Source of the DNA: Hexactinellida sp. DTS-2022
Taxonomy: Eukaryota; Porifera; Hexactinellida
Assembly (NCBI GenBank): GCA_028753945.1
Contig: JAPNXP010000011.1
Coordinates: forward strand, 3,782,001 to 3,846,000
Length of the DNA: 64,000 bases
Direction: 5' to 3'
The notes below the pieces were generated by a model. That model worked only from the letters and a program-made list of their open reading frames with translations, had not been told where the DNA came from and did no database searches. Each line of letters starts with the position of its first letter. Within the stretch, counting starts at the first letter, position 1. This document shows positions 12,283-26,525 of this stretch, in pieces. Both the position numbers and the translations under genes were made by a program.

Positions 12283-14948
12283 TGACATTGAAATTGGTAT
12301 TAAATTATAAATAATATTAATTTTTATTTATACTAATTAATTAAATATCATAAATCTGAGAGATCATATAAGATAGAAACAAACTTTCAATTTATCAATT
12401 GATCCTTATGCCACGTAACACCTATAAAAGTGGGTCTTGACACCTTGAGGTGATGATGACATCGTTAAAAAAATGTGTTTTCACAATTTTGTGAATTATA
12501 TAATTCAAATGGGACGGTTGTTTTGGGAGATGACCCAACACGCACATAAAAAATGCTGAGTCATCACATATTATATTCTACTTAAACTTGAATATCTCTA
12601 AAATGAAGTGAGCTAAAACGAAACTTCTACCACTCTAAGGGTCGTAGCCTTCTGAAACACCTTTCTGAAAATTTTTAACACCTTTATAGTGATGATGACT
12701 TGGCGGAAAAAAAAATCCAAAATTGCAGCCTGTGCCGACAGCATGTTCCATTGGAGGCACTATCAATAAAACACCACCAAAATATAGTGCCACCAAAGGA
12801 ACATGCGTCGGCACAGGCTGCAATTTTGGATTTTTTATTTTCTCCGTAGAGGGTGGCCTGGCCTGAGCTTTATAGTTGATGGGCTGAAACTTGGCATGTA
12901 GGTGCGATGGGACCGTCTAATTTGCACCTGGGGTTACGATTTTTGATTAACAAATTTTTGACACATCTTTAACACCTTTCAAAATTTGTCTGTTCCATAA
13001 CACAAAATATGTTTACTAAACCCCCAAATTTTATTTCACATTTGGATTCACCATAAAATTCTGCGTCTGATGGGAGAAGAAAACTTTCAATAAAGAGTTT
13101 TATTTCTGCCATAAATGGGGGTTGAAATTTCTTTGTTTACTCACACTTCAATTTCAGTAAAACTGTGAAATCTATTTCCATTGTTTCAACTTGTAATAAT
13201 TATATTGATTTAACTTGTTAAATCTTACTCTATTGATTCAACTTGCGATAATTAAATTGATTTAACTTATAAATTGCAGCTGGCTTCTATTTAATTTACC
13301 ATACAATGGATTAAATAAAATAATATAATATAAGGAATTTGTTGACTTAATTCAACTCAACCGTGGATAACAATGCTAATATAAATAACTAATAATATAA
13401 TTTAATATCAATACATAATGAATGAATGGCATCAAACTCAAGATGGTTTAAGATAGAAACAAACTTCAAATTTATCTACCGTTCCTTGTGACTCGGACCA
13501 ATTAACAAATGCTTCTTCACACCTTGGGCGTTGATGACTTGGCGAAAAAAAATCCAAAATTGCAGCCTGCGCCGACAGCATGTTCCTTTGGAGGCACTAT
13601 CAATAAACAACCAACAAAATATAGTGCCACCAAAGGAACATGCGTCGGCACAGGGTGCAATTTTGGATTTTTTTATTATTTTTATTTTTTCTCCGTAGAC
13701 GGTGCCCTGGCCTGAGCTTTATAGTTGATGGGCTGAAACTTGGCATGTAGGTGCGTATGGACCGTCTAATTTGCACCTGGGGTTACGATTTTTGATTAAC
13801 TAATTTTTGACACATCTTTAACACCTTTCAAAATTTGTCTGGTCCATAACTCAAAATATGTTTTACTAAACCCCCAAATTTTATTTCACATTTGGATTCA
13901 CCATAAAATTCTGCGTCTGATGGGAGAAGAAATCTTCCAATAAAGATTTTTATTTCTGCCATAAATGGCGGTTAAAATTTACTTGTTTACTCACACTTCA
14001 ATTTCAGTAAAACTGTGAAATCTATTTCCATTGTTTCAACTTGTAGTAATTATATTGATTTAACTTGTTAAATCTTTCACTATTGTTTCAACTTGCTATA
14101 ATTATATTGATTTAACTTGAATTCAAGCTGGCTTCTATTTTGCAATTGAAAATTAAGATTATATATTTCATAACAACGACATATTATGTGATTATATTTA
14201 CTTCTGCGAGAATATAATTGCACTGTTAATATACTGACGTAATTAATTATAAATAATTCAGTTTGTATTTAACTTATATAGAAGCTTCCAATTTGTATAT
14301 TAGAGGTTATCGAGTGTGCGGAATTGAAATTTGATAGATAAATAAATTAATTAATTATTTATGACAAAATAATTGAACTTAATAATTGTATGTTGACATT
14401 GAAATTGGTGTCATATTATAAATAATATTAATAATTATTTATACTAATTAATTAAATATCACAAATCTCAGAGATCATAGAAGATAGAAACAAACTTTCA
14501 ATATATCAATTGGTCCTTATGACACGTGCCACCTATACAAGTGGGTCTTGACACCTTGAGGTGATGATGACATCGTTAAAAAAATGTGTTTTTACAATTT
14601 TGTTAATTCGATATTTAAAATGGGTTAGTTTATGTTGGGTGATGACCCAACACCCACTTAAAAAATGCTGAGTCATTACAGATTATATTCTACTGAAACT
14701 TGAATATCTCTTTGATTAAGTGAGCTGAATGGAAACTTCCACCACTCTAAAGGGTCGTTGCCTTCTGAAACACCTTTCTGAAATAATTTAACACCTTCAT
14801 AGTGATGATGACATGGCGAAAAAAAAATTCCAAAATTGCAGCCTGTGCCGACAGCATGTTCCTTTGGAGGCACTATCAATAAACCAACAACAAAATATAG
14901 TGCCACCAAAGGATCATGCGTCGGCACAGGCTGCAATTTTGGATTTTT

Positions 14949-15064
14949 ACTGTGCCGACTATACTATAGTATAGTGGCCCAGTATTGGAATCACTGCCTT
15001 TATTATTTTTTTTTACTGTGCCGACTATACTATAGTATAGTGGCCCAGTATTGGAATCACTGCC
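14949..15064 (+). repeat. Two hairpin micro-elements inside an array unit
   Basis: Copies of the 35-bp hairpin lie at 14949-14983 and 15015-15049, each with its ATTGGAATCACTGCC tail. They sit in the T-rich tract between the palindromic core at 14829-14943 and the TCTCCGTAG motif, where other units have only T/TTA runs. Confidence 0.9.
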
Positions 15065-18000
15065 TTTATTATTATTTTTATTATTTCTCCGTAGCAGATG
15101 CCCTGGCCACACCAGTATACATTAAGGGCTGAAACTTGGCATGTAGTTGCCGAGTGACCGTCTAATTTGCACCTGGGGTTACGATTTTTGATCAAATAAT
15201 TTTAACACCTATTTAAACTAATTATGGCTCATAACATTAAATAATTAATAGTGAGCTTGATAAATTTTACATGTACGGATAGATAATTAAATTCTACACC
15301 TTTTAGCAAATCAAAAAATTTCAATTTGGCCTAGATTTGTGCCTTAATTGGGGTACCAATCTCCTGTATTTTCTCACACTTCAGATTCAATAAAACTGTT
15401 AAATATAATTCTATTGTTTCAACTTGTAATAATTATATTGAATCTAATTCTATTGTTTCAACTTGTAATAATTATATTGATTTAACTTGTTAAATCTTGC
15501 TCTATTGTTTCAACTTGAGATAAATATATTGATTCAACTTGTACATTCCAGCTGGCTTCTATTTAATTGTAGTATTACTATACAATGGATTAAATAAAAT
15601 ATAATGATATAAGGAATTTGTTGACTAAACTCAAATCACCGTGGATAACATTGCTAAAATAAATAACTAATAATTTAATTTATTATCAATAAGTAATGAA
15701 TGAATGGCATTAAACTAAAGATGGTTTATGATAGAACCGTTAAGATTTTACATACCACAACAACGACAGATTAAGTGATTATATTTATTTCGGCGAGAAT
15801 ATTCTTGCACAATTAATGTACTGACATATTTAATTCTAATTAATTCGCTCTGTGTTTACCGTATAGAGATGGTTCCAAATAGATTATTGGGGTTATCGAG
15901 TGCGTGGAATTCAAATATTATAGTGAAATTCAATTTAAATTAATAATAATTGCAAATAATTGAACTTAATTTATTTTGCTGTATATAATAATGAAGTAAA
16001 ATAATTAATAAATTAATTAAATATTTATACTAATTAGCTAAATTTCATTAATCTCAGAGATGATACAAGATAGAAACAAACTTTCAATTTATCAATTGGT
16101 CCTTATGCCAGGTACCACCTATGCAAGTCGGTCTTGACACCTTGAGGTGATTATGACATCGTCAAAAAAATGTATTTTTACAATTTTGTGAATTAAATAA
16201 TTCGCATGGGTTGGTAGGAGTTGGGTGAATACCCAAACGGCACCTAAAAATGCTGACTCAGCACATATTATATTCTACTGAAACTTGAATATCTCTCAAA
16301 TGAAGTGAGCTAAAACGATACTTCCAACTCACTAAGGGTCGTTGCCTTTTGAATCACTTTTCTGAAATACTTTAACACCTTCATAGTGATGATGACATGG
16401 CGAAAAAAAATCCAAAATTGCAGCCTGTGCCGACAGCATGTTCCATTGGAGGCACTATCAATAAACCACCACCAAAATATAGTGCCACCAAAGGAACATG
16501 CGTCGGCACAGCTGCAATTTTGGATTTTTTTTTTTTTTTTTCTCCGTAGACGGTGCCCTGGCCTGAGCTTTATAGTTGATGGGCTGAAACTTGGCATGTA
16601 GATGCGATGGGACCGTCTAATTTGCACCTGGGGTTACGATTTTTGATTAACAAATTTTTGACACATCTTTAACACCTTTCAAAATTTGTCTGGTCCATAA
16701 CTCAAAATATGTTTTACTAAACCCCCAAATTTTATTTCACATTTGGATTCAGCATAAAATTCTGCGTCTGATGGGAGAAGAGAACTTTTAATAAAGATTT
16801 TTATTTCTGCCACAAATGTGGTTTGAAATTTCTTTGTTTACTCACACTTCAATTTCAGTAAAACTGTGAAATCTAATTCCATTTTTCAACTTGTAATAAT
16901 TATATTGATTTAACTTGTTAAATCTTTCACTATTGTTTCAACTTGCGATAATTAAATTGATTCAACTAATAAATTCCAGCTGGCTTCTATTTAATTCTAG
17001 TATTACTATACAATGGATTAAATAAATTATAATAATATAAGGAATTTGTTGACTCAACTCAACCAACCGTGGATAACATTGCTAAAATAAATTCCTGATA
17101 ATATATTTTATTATCAATACATAATGAATGAATGGCATTAAACTCTTGATGGTTTATGATAGAAACTAACTTCAAATTTATCTACCGTTCCTTGTAACTC
17201 CGACCAATTAACAAATGGTTCTTCACACCTTGGGCGTTGATGACTGGGCGAAAAAAAATCCAAAATTGCACCCTGTGCTGACAGCATGCTCCTTTGGAGG
17301 CACTATCAATAACCAACCAATAAAATATAGTGCCACCAAAGGAACATGCGTCGGCACAGGGTGCAATTTTGGATTTTTTTTTTTATTATTATTTTTATTT
17401 TTTCTCCGTAGACGGTGCCCTGGCCTAAGCTTTATAGTTGATGGGCTGAAACTTGGCATGTAGGTGCGTATGGACCGTCTAATTTGCACCTGGGGTTACG
17501 ATTTTTTATTAACAAATCTTTGACACATCTTTAACACCTTTCAAAATTTGTCTGGTCCATAGCTAGAAAAATGTTTTACTAAACCCCCAAATTTTATTTC
17601 ACATTTGGATTCACCATAAAGTTCTGCGTCTGATGGGAGAAGAAAATTTGTTAAAATTGGTTTAATTTCTGCCATAAATGGGGGTTGAAATTCCTTTGTT
17701 TACTCAACACTTCTATTTCAATAAAACTGTGAAATCTAATTCCATTGTTTCAACTTGTAATAATTATATTGATTTAACTTGTTAAAGCTTTCACTATTGT
17801 TTCAACTTGCGATAATTAAATTGATTCAACTTATAAATTCCAGCTGGCTTCTATTTAATTCTAGTATTACTATACAATGGATTAAATAAAATATAATAAT
17901 ATAAGGAATTTGTTGACTAAACTCAAATCACCGTGGATAACATTGCTAAAATAACTAACTAATAATATAATTTATTATCAATACATAATGAATGAATGGC

Positions 18001-20548
18001 ATTAAACTCTAGATGGTTTATGATAGAAACAAACTTCAAATTTATCTACTGTTCCTTGTGACTCGGACCAAATAACAAATGCTTCTTCACACCTTGGGCG
18101 TTGATGACTTGGCGAAAAAATCCAAAATTGCAGCCTGCGCCGACAGCAGGTTCCTTTGGAGGCACTATCAATAAACCATCAACAAAATATAGTGCCACGA
18201 AAGGAACATGCGTCGGCACAGCTGCAATTTTGGATTTTTTATTATTATTATTATTATTATTTTTCTCCGTAGACGGTGCCCTAACCAGAGCTTTATAGTT
18301 GATGGGCTGAAACTTGTCATGTAGGTGCGATGGGACCGTCTAATTTGCACCTGGGGTTACGATTTTTGATTAACAAATTTTGGACACATCTTTAACACCT
18401 TTCAAAATTTGTCTGGTCCATAACTCAAAAAATGTTTTTATAAACCCCAAAATTTTATTTCATATTTGGATTCACCATAAAATTCTGCGTCTGATGGGAG
18501 AAGAAAATTTTCAATAAAGGGTTTAATTTCTGCCATAAATAGGGGTTGAAATTTCTTTGTTTACTCACACTTCAATTACTGTAAAACTGTGAAATCTAAT
18601 TCCATTGTTTCAACTTGTAATATTTATATTGATTTAACTTGTTAAATCTTTCACTATTGTTTCAACTTGCAATAATTAAATTGATTTAACTTATAAATTC
18701 CAGCTGGCTTCTATTTAATTGTAGTATTACTATACAATGGATTAAATATAATAATATAATATAATGAATTTGTTGACTCAACTCAACCAACCGTGGATAA
18801 CATTGCTAAAATAAATAACTAATAATATAATTTATTATCAATACATAATGAATGATTCGCATTAAACTCAAAATGGTTTATGATGAAAACAAAATTTATA
18901 TACCGTTCCTTGTGACTCGGACCAAATAACAAATGTTTCTTCACACCTTGGGCGTTGATGACTTGTCGAAAAAAAATCCAAAATTGCATCCTGCGCCGAC
19001 AGCATGTTCCTTTGGAGGCACTATCAATAAACTACCATCAAGATATAGTGCCACCAAAGGAACATGCGTCGGCACAGGCTGCAATTTTGGATTTTTATTT
19101 ATTTATTTTTTCTCCGTAGACGGTGCCCTGGCCAGAGCTTTATAGTTGATGGGCTTAAACTTTGCATGTAGGTGCGATGGGACCGTCTAATTTGCACCTG
19201 GGGTAACGATTTTTGATTAAGAAATTTTTGACACATCTTTAACACCTTTCAAATTTTGTCTAGTCCATAACTCAAAAATTGTTTTACTAAACCCCCAAAT
19301 TTTATTTCATATTTGGATTCACCATAAAATTCTGCGTCTGATGGGTGAAGAAAATTTTCAATAAATGGTTTAATTTCTGCCATAAATGGGGGTTGAAATT
19401 TCTTTGTTTACTCACACTTCAATTTCAGTAAAAGTGTTAAATCTAATTCTATTGTTTCAACTTGTAATAATTATATTGATTTAACTTGTTAAATCCTACT
19501 CTAGTGATTCAACTTGCGATAATTATATTGATTTAACTTATAAATTCCAGCTGGCTTCTATTTAATTTTAGTATTACTATACAATGGATTAAATTAAATA
19601 ATATAATATAAGGAATTTGTTGACTCAACTCAACCAACTGTGGATAACATTGCTAAAATAAATAACTAATAATTTAATTTATTATCAATAAGTAATGAAT
19701 GAATGGCATTAAACTAAAGATGGTTTATGATAGAACCGTTAAGATTTTACATTCCACAACAACGACAGATTAAGTGATTATATTTTTTTCGGCGAGAATA
19801 TTCTTTTTGCACAATGAATGTACTGACGTAATTTATTATAATTAATTCCTTTTGTATTTAACTTATAGACGGTTCCAAATAGATTATTGGGGTTATCGAG
19901 TGCGTGGAATTCAAATATGATATAGTGAAATTCGATTTAAATTAATAATAATTGCAAATAATTGAACTTAATTTATTTTGCTGTATATAATAATGGTGTT
20001 AAATAATAAATAAATAAATTAAATATTTATACTAATTAGATAAATTTCATTAATCTCAGAGATGATACAAGATAGAAACAAACTTTCAATTTATCAATTG
20101 GTCCTTATGCCAGGTACCACCTATACAAGTGGGTCTTGACACCTTGAGGTGATCAATGACATCGTCAAAAAAATGTATTTTTACAATTTTGTTAATTCGA
20201 TATTTAAAATGGGTTAGTTGATGTTGGGTGATGACCCAACACACACATAAAAAATGCTGAGTCATCAGCTATTATATTCTACTCAAACTTGAATATCTCT
20301 AAAATTATATGAACTAAATGGAAACTTCCACCACTCTAAGGGTCGATGCCTTCTGTAACACCTTTTTGAAATAATTTAACACCTTCATAGTGATGATGAC
20401 ATGGCGAAAAAAAAATCCAAAATTGCAGCCTGCGCCGACAGCATGTTCTTTTGGAGGCACTATAAATAAACAACCAACAAAATATAGTGCCACCAAAGGA
20501 ACATGCGTCGGCACAGGCTGCAATTTTGGATTTTTTATTATTATTTTT

Positions 20549-20662
20549 ACTGTGCCGACTATACTATAGTATAGTGGCCCAGTATTAGAATCACTGCCTT
20601 TATTATTATTACTGTGCCGACTATACTATAGTATAGTGGCCCAGTATTGGAATCACTGCCTT
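20549..20662 (+). repeat. Two hairpin micro-elements inside an array unit
   Basis: Copies of the 35-bp hairpin lie at 20549-20583 and 20611-20645, with tails. They occupy the same T-rich position next to the core at 20416-20530 as the pair at 14949, suggesting repeated insertion in, or amplification from, the same tract. Confidence 0.9.
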
Positions 20663-23600
20663 TATTATTTATTTTATTTTTTCTCCGTAGACGGTGCCTT
20701 GACCACACCTGTATACATTGAGGGCTGAAATTTGGCATGTAGTTGCGAAATGACCGTATAATTTGCACCTGGGGTTACGATTTTTGATCAAATAATTTTA
20801 ACACCTATTTAAACTAATTATGGCTCATAACATGAAATAATTAATATTGAGCTTGATAAAATTTACACATACGGATAGAGAATTAATCTCTACACCTTTT
20901 GGCAATTCACAAATGTTCAATTTAGCCTAGGTTTGTGCCATAATTGGGGTGCCAATCTCCTGTGTTTCCTCACACTTGAGATTCAGTAAAACTGTTAAAT
21001 CTAATTCTATTGTTTCAACTTGTAATAATTATATTGATTTAACTTGTTAAATCTTACTCTATTGTTTCAACTTGCGATAATTAAATTGATTTAACTTATA
21101 AATTCCAGCTGGCTTCTATTTAATTCTAGTATTACTATACAATGGATAAAATAAAATAAAATACTATATGGAATTTGTTGACTTTACTCAACTCACCGTG
21201 GATAACATTGCTAAAATATATAACTAATATTATAATTTATTATCAATACATAATGAATGAATGGCATTAAACTCAAGATGGTTTATGATAGAAACAAACT
21301 TCAAATTTATCTACCGTTCCTTGGACTCGGACCAAATAACAAATGCTTCTTCACACCTTGGGCGTTGATGACTTGGCGAAAAAAAATCCAAAATTGCAGC
21401 CTGCGCCGACAGCATGTTCCTTTGGAGGCACTTACAATAAACCAACAACAAAAAATATAGTGCCACCAAAGGAAGATGCGTCGGCACAGGCTGCAATTTT
21501 GGATTTTTTATTATTATTATTATTATTTTATTTTTTTTCTCCGTAGACGGTGCCCTGTCCTGAGCTTTATAGTTGATGGGCTGAAACTTGGCATGTAGGT
21601 GCGATGGGACCGTCTAATTTGCACCTGGGGTTACGATTTTTCGTTAACAAATTTTTGACACATCTTTAACACCTTTAAAAATTTGTCTGGTCCATAACTC
21701 AAAATATGTTTTACTAAACCCCCAAATTTTATTTCATATTTGGATTCGCCATAAAATTCTGCGTCTGATGGGAGAATAAATTTTCCAATAAAGGGGTCAA
21801 TTTCTGCCATAAATGGGGGTTGAAATTTCATTGTTTACTCACACTTCAATTTCAGTAAAGTGTTAAATCTAATTCTATTGTTTCAACTTGTAATAATTAT
21901 ATTGATTTAACTTGTTAAATCCTACTCTAGTGATTCAACTTGCGATAATTATATTGATTTAACTTGTTAAATCCTACTCTAGTGATTCAACTTGCGATAA
22001 TTATATTGATTTAACTTATAAATTCCAGCTGGCTTCTATTTAATTCTAGCATTACTATACAATGGATTAAATTAAATTAATTTATATAAGGAATTTGTTG
22101 ACTTTACTCAACTCACCGTGGATAACATTGCTAAAATAAATAACTAATAATTTAATTTATTATCAGTAAGTAATGAATGGCATTAAACTAAAGATGGTTT
22201 ATGATAGAACCGTTAACATTTTACATTCCACAACAACGACAGATAAAGTGATTATATTTATTTCGCGAGAATATTCTTGCACAATTAATGTACTGACGTA
22301 CTTTATTATAATTAATTCCTTTTGTATTTAACTTATAGACGGTTCCAATTGGATTATTGGGGTTATCGAGTGCGCTGAATTCAAATATGATAGTGAAATT
22401 CGATTTAAATTAATAATAAGTGCAAATAATTGAACTTTATTTATTTTGCTGTACATAATAATGATGTTAAATTATTAATTTATTTATTAAATATTTATAC
22501 TAATTAGCTAAATTTCATTAATCTCAGAGATGATACAAGATAGAAACAAACTTTCAATTTAACAATTGGTCCTTATGCCACGTACCACCTATACAAGTGA
22601 GTCTTGACACCTTGAGGTGATGATGACATCGTCAAAAAAATGTATTTTTACAATTTTGTGAATTCGATATTTAAAATGGGTTATTTGAAGTTGGGTGAAG
22701 ACCCAACACTCACATAAAAAATGCTGAGTCATCAGCTATTATATTCTACTGAAATTTGAATATCTTTGAAATGAAGTGATCAAAAACGAAACTTACATCT
22801 CAATAAGGGTCGTTGCCTTCTGTAACACCTTTTTGAAATAATTTAACACCTTCATAGTGATGATGACTTGGCGAAAAAAAATCCAAAATTGCAGCCTGCG
22901 GCGACAGCATGTCCCTTTGGAGGCACTATCAATAAACCACCAACAAAATATAGTGCCACCAAAGGAACATGCGTCGGCACAGGCTGCAATTTTGGATTTT
23001 TTTTTCTCCGTAGACGGTGCCCTGGCCTGAGCTTTATAGTTGATGGGCTGAAACTTTGCATGTAGGTGCGATGGGACCGTCTAATTTGCACCTGGGGTTA
23101 CGATTTTTGATTAACAAATTTTTGACACATCTTTAACACCTTTCAAAATTTGTCTGGTCCATAACACAAAATATGTTTTACTAAACCCCTAAATTTTATT
23201 TCATATTTGGATTCACCATAAAATTCTGCGTCTGATGGGAGAAGAAAACTTTCAATAAAGAGTTTTATTTCTGCCATAAATGGGGGTTGAAATTTCTTTG
23301 TTTACTCACACTTCAGTTTCAGTATAACTGTTAAATCTAATTCCATTGTTTCAACTTGTAATAATTATATTGATTTAACTTGTTAAATCTTACTCTATTG
23401 ATTCAACTTGCGATAATTAAATTGATTTAACTTATAAATTGCAGCTGGCTTCTATTTAATTTACCATACAATGGATTAAATAAAATAATATAATATAAGG
23501 AATTTGTTGACTTAATTCAACTCAACCGTGGATAACAATGCTAATATAAATAACTAATAATATAATTTATTATCAATATATAATGAATGAATGGCATCAA

Positions 23601-26214
23601 ACTCAAGATGGTTTAAGATAGAAACAAACTTCAAATTTATCTACCGTTCCTTGTGACTCGGACCAATTAACAAATGCTTCTTCACACCTTGGGCGTTGAT
23701 GACTTGGCGAAAAAAAATCCAAAATTGCAGCCTGCGCCGACAGCATGTTCCTTTGGAGGCACTATCAATAAACAACCAACAAAATATAGTGCCACCAAAG
23801 AAACATGCGTCGGCACAGGGTGCAATTTTGGATTTTTTTTTTCTCCGTAGACGGTGCCCTGGCCAGAGCTTTATAGTTGATGGGCTGAAACTTGGCATGT
23901 AGGTGGGTATGGACCGTCTAATTTGCACCTGGGGTTACGATTTTTTATTAACACATTTTGGACACATTTTTAACACCTTACAAAATTTGTCTGGTCCATA
24001 ACTCAAAAAATGTTTACTAAAGCCCAAATTTTTTTTCATATTTGGATTCACCATAAAATTCTGCGTCTGTTGGGAGAAGAAAACTTTCGATAAAGAGTTT
24101 TATTTCTGCCATAAATGGGAGTTGAAATTTCTTTGTTTACTTACACTTCAGTTCAATTGAAAGTGTTATATCTAATTCTATTATTTCAACTCGTTATTAT
24201 TATATTGATTCAACTTGTGAGATCGAGTAGGCTTCTATTTTCCAATTGAAAACCGAGATTTACATTCCATAACAACGACAGATTATGTGATTATATTTAC
24301 TTCTGCGAGAATATTATTGCACTGTTAATATACTGACGTAATTAATTATAATTAATTCAGTCAGTATATGACTTATATAGATGCTCCCAATTTGTTTATT
24401 AGGGGTTATCGAGTGTGCGGAATTGAAATTTAATAGCCAAATTAATTAATTTATTATTTATGACAAAATAATTAAACTTAATAAATATAAGTTGACATTG
24501 AAATTGGTGTTAAATTATAAATAATATTAATAATTATATATACTAATTAATTAAATATCATAAATCTCAGAGATCATAGAAGATAGAAACAAACTTTCAA
24601 TTTATCAATTGGTCCTTATGGCACGTGCCACCTATACATGTGGGTCTTGGCACCTTGAGGTGATGATGACATCGTTAAAAAAATGTGTTTTACAATTTTG
24701 TTAATTCGATATTTAAAATGGGTTAGTTGATGTTGGGTGATGACCCAACACTCACATAAAAAATGCTGAGTCATCAGCTATTATATTCTACTCAAACTTA
24801 AATATCTCTAAAATGAAGTGAACTAAATGGAAACTTCCACCACTCTAAGGGTCGATGCCTTCTGAAACACCTTTCTGAAATAATTTAACACCTTCATAGT
24901 GATGATGACATGGCGAAAAAAAAATCCAAAATTGCAGCCCGTGCCGACAGCATCTTCCTTTGGAGGCACTATCAATAAACTACCATCAAAATATAGTGCC
25001 ACCAAAGGAACATGCGTCGGCACAGGCTGCAATTTTGGATTTTTTTTGCCATGTCATCATCACTATGAAGGTGTTAAATTATTTCAGAAGGTGTTTCAAA
25101 AGGCAATGACCCTTAGTAAGTTGGAAGTTTCGTTTTAGCTCACTTCATTTCAAAGATATTCAAGTTTCAGTAGAATATATTAAGTGATGAGTCAGCATTT
25201 TTTAATGTGCGTGTTGGGTGATCACCCAGCACCAACCAACCCATTCGAAATATAGAATTCACAAAATTGTAGAAACACATTTTTTTGACGATGTCATCAT
25301 CACCTCAAGGTGTCAATACCCATTTGTAGAGGTGTTAGGTGGCATATGGATCAATTGATAAATTTGAAGTTTGTTTCTAGCTTCTATAATCTCTGAGATT
25401 AATTCCATGAATCAAATTAGTACAAATAATTATTAATTTATTAACAATTTAACACCATTATTATGTACTGCAAAATAAATGAAGTTCAATTATTTGCAAT
25501 TATTATTAATTTTAATTTAATTTCACAATCATATTTGAATTCAGCGCACTCGATTACCCCAATAATCTAATTGGAACCGTCTCTATAAGTTAAACACAGA
25601 GCGAATTAATTAGAATTAAATATGTATGTCATGTATCCATTGTACAAAAATATTCTAAGCAGAAGTAAATATAATCACATAATCTGTCGTTGTTATGGAA
25701 TGTAAAATCTTAGTTTTCAAATAGAAAATAGAAGCCTACTCGATTTCACAAGTGGAATCAATATAATTATCGCAAGTATAAACAATTGTGTAAGATTTAA
25801 CAAGTTTAATCAATATAATTATTACAAATTTGAAACAATGGAATTAGATCTGTTGTATGACGGTTTTACTGAAACTGAAGTGTGAGTAAACAAATAAATT
25901 TCAACCCCGATTTGTGGCATGAATTAAACCCACTATAAAAATTTGTCTTCACCCATCAGACGCAGAATTTTATGGTGAATCCAAATATGAAATAAAATTT
26001 TGGGGTTTAGTAAAACATCTTTTGAGTTATGCATCAGACAAATTTTGAAAGGTGTCAAAGATGTGTCCAAAATTTGTTAATCAAAAATCGTAACCCCAGG
26101 TGCACATCTGTAACCCATGAGACACAGATCCTAAAATTTGGGCTCTTAGTTGATAAAACTCTGTTCTGTGGAGTGGCTACGGATAAAAAATAATAATAAT
26201 AATAATAACTAACC

Positions 26215-26525
26215 AAAGCACTAAGATTAGAACTGGGCCACTATACTATAGTATAGTCGGCACAGTAATAATAAAGGCAGTAAGATTAGAACTGGGCCAC
26301 TATACTATAGTATAGTCGGCACAGTAATAAAGGCAGTGATTTCAATACTGGGCCACTATACTATAGTATAGTCGGCACAGTAATAAAGGCAGTGATTTCA
26401 ATACTGGGCCACTATATTATAGTATAGTCGGCACAGTAAAAATAAAATAATAATAATAATAATAATAATAATAAAGGCAGTGATTCCAATACTGGGCCAC
26501 TATACTATAGTATAGTCGGCACAGT
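26215..26525 (-). repeat. Cluster of 5 inverted hairpin micro-elements near the right end of the giant element
   Basis: The 35-bp hairpin occurs in reverse orientation at 26232, 26291, 26347, 26403 and 26491 with TAATAA spacers. Adjacent sequence (GTAACCCATGAGACA near 26111) is the inverse of sequence at about 9203-9227 beside the left cluster. The two clusters are therefore mirror-image copies of one arrangement. Confidence 0.9.

Larger units (their letters stand above)
6134..25039. repeat. Satellite-like array with 17 palindromic cores
   Basis: Cores of 113-117 bp run from TCCAAAATTGCAGC to GCTGCAATTTTGGA (minor variants) with arms of about 50 bp. They lie at 6134, 6883, 7720, 10215, 11466, 12716, 13553, 14829, 16411, 17259, 18121, 18977, 20416, 21387, 22882, 23718 and 24925. 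Spacing falls into short units (~750-970 bp) and long units (~1,200-1,580 bp), excluding the 2,495-bp gap across the reversal near 9 kb. Each core normally has GATGACnTGGCGAAAAAAA on one side and a T-rich run then TCTCCGTAGACGGTGCC on the other. The first three cores have opposite polarity to the rest. Short frames with KNPKLQP / GCNFGFFF come from the palindrome arms and are not genes. Confidence 0.9.

Noticed and set aside
6091-25138. Dozens of short frames with KNPKLQP / GCNFGFFF
   Set aside because: They translate the palindrome arms of the array on both strands. None has flanking coding sequence.
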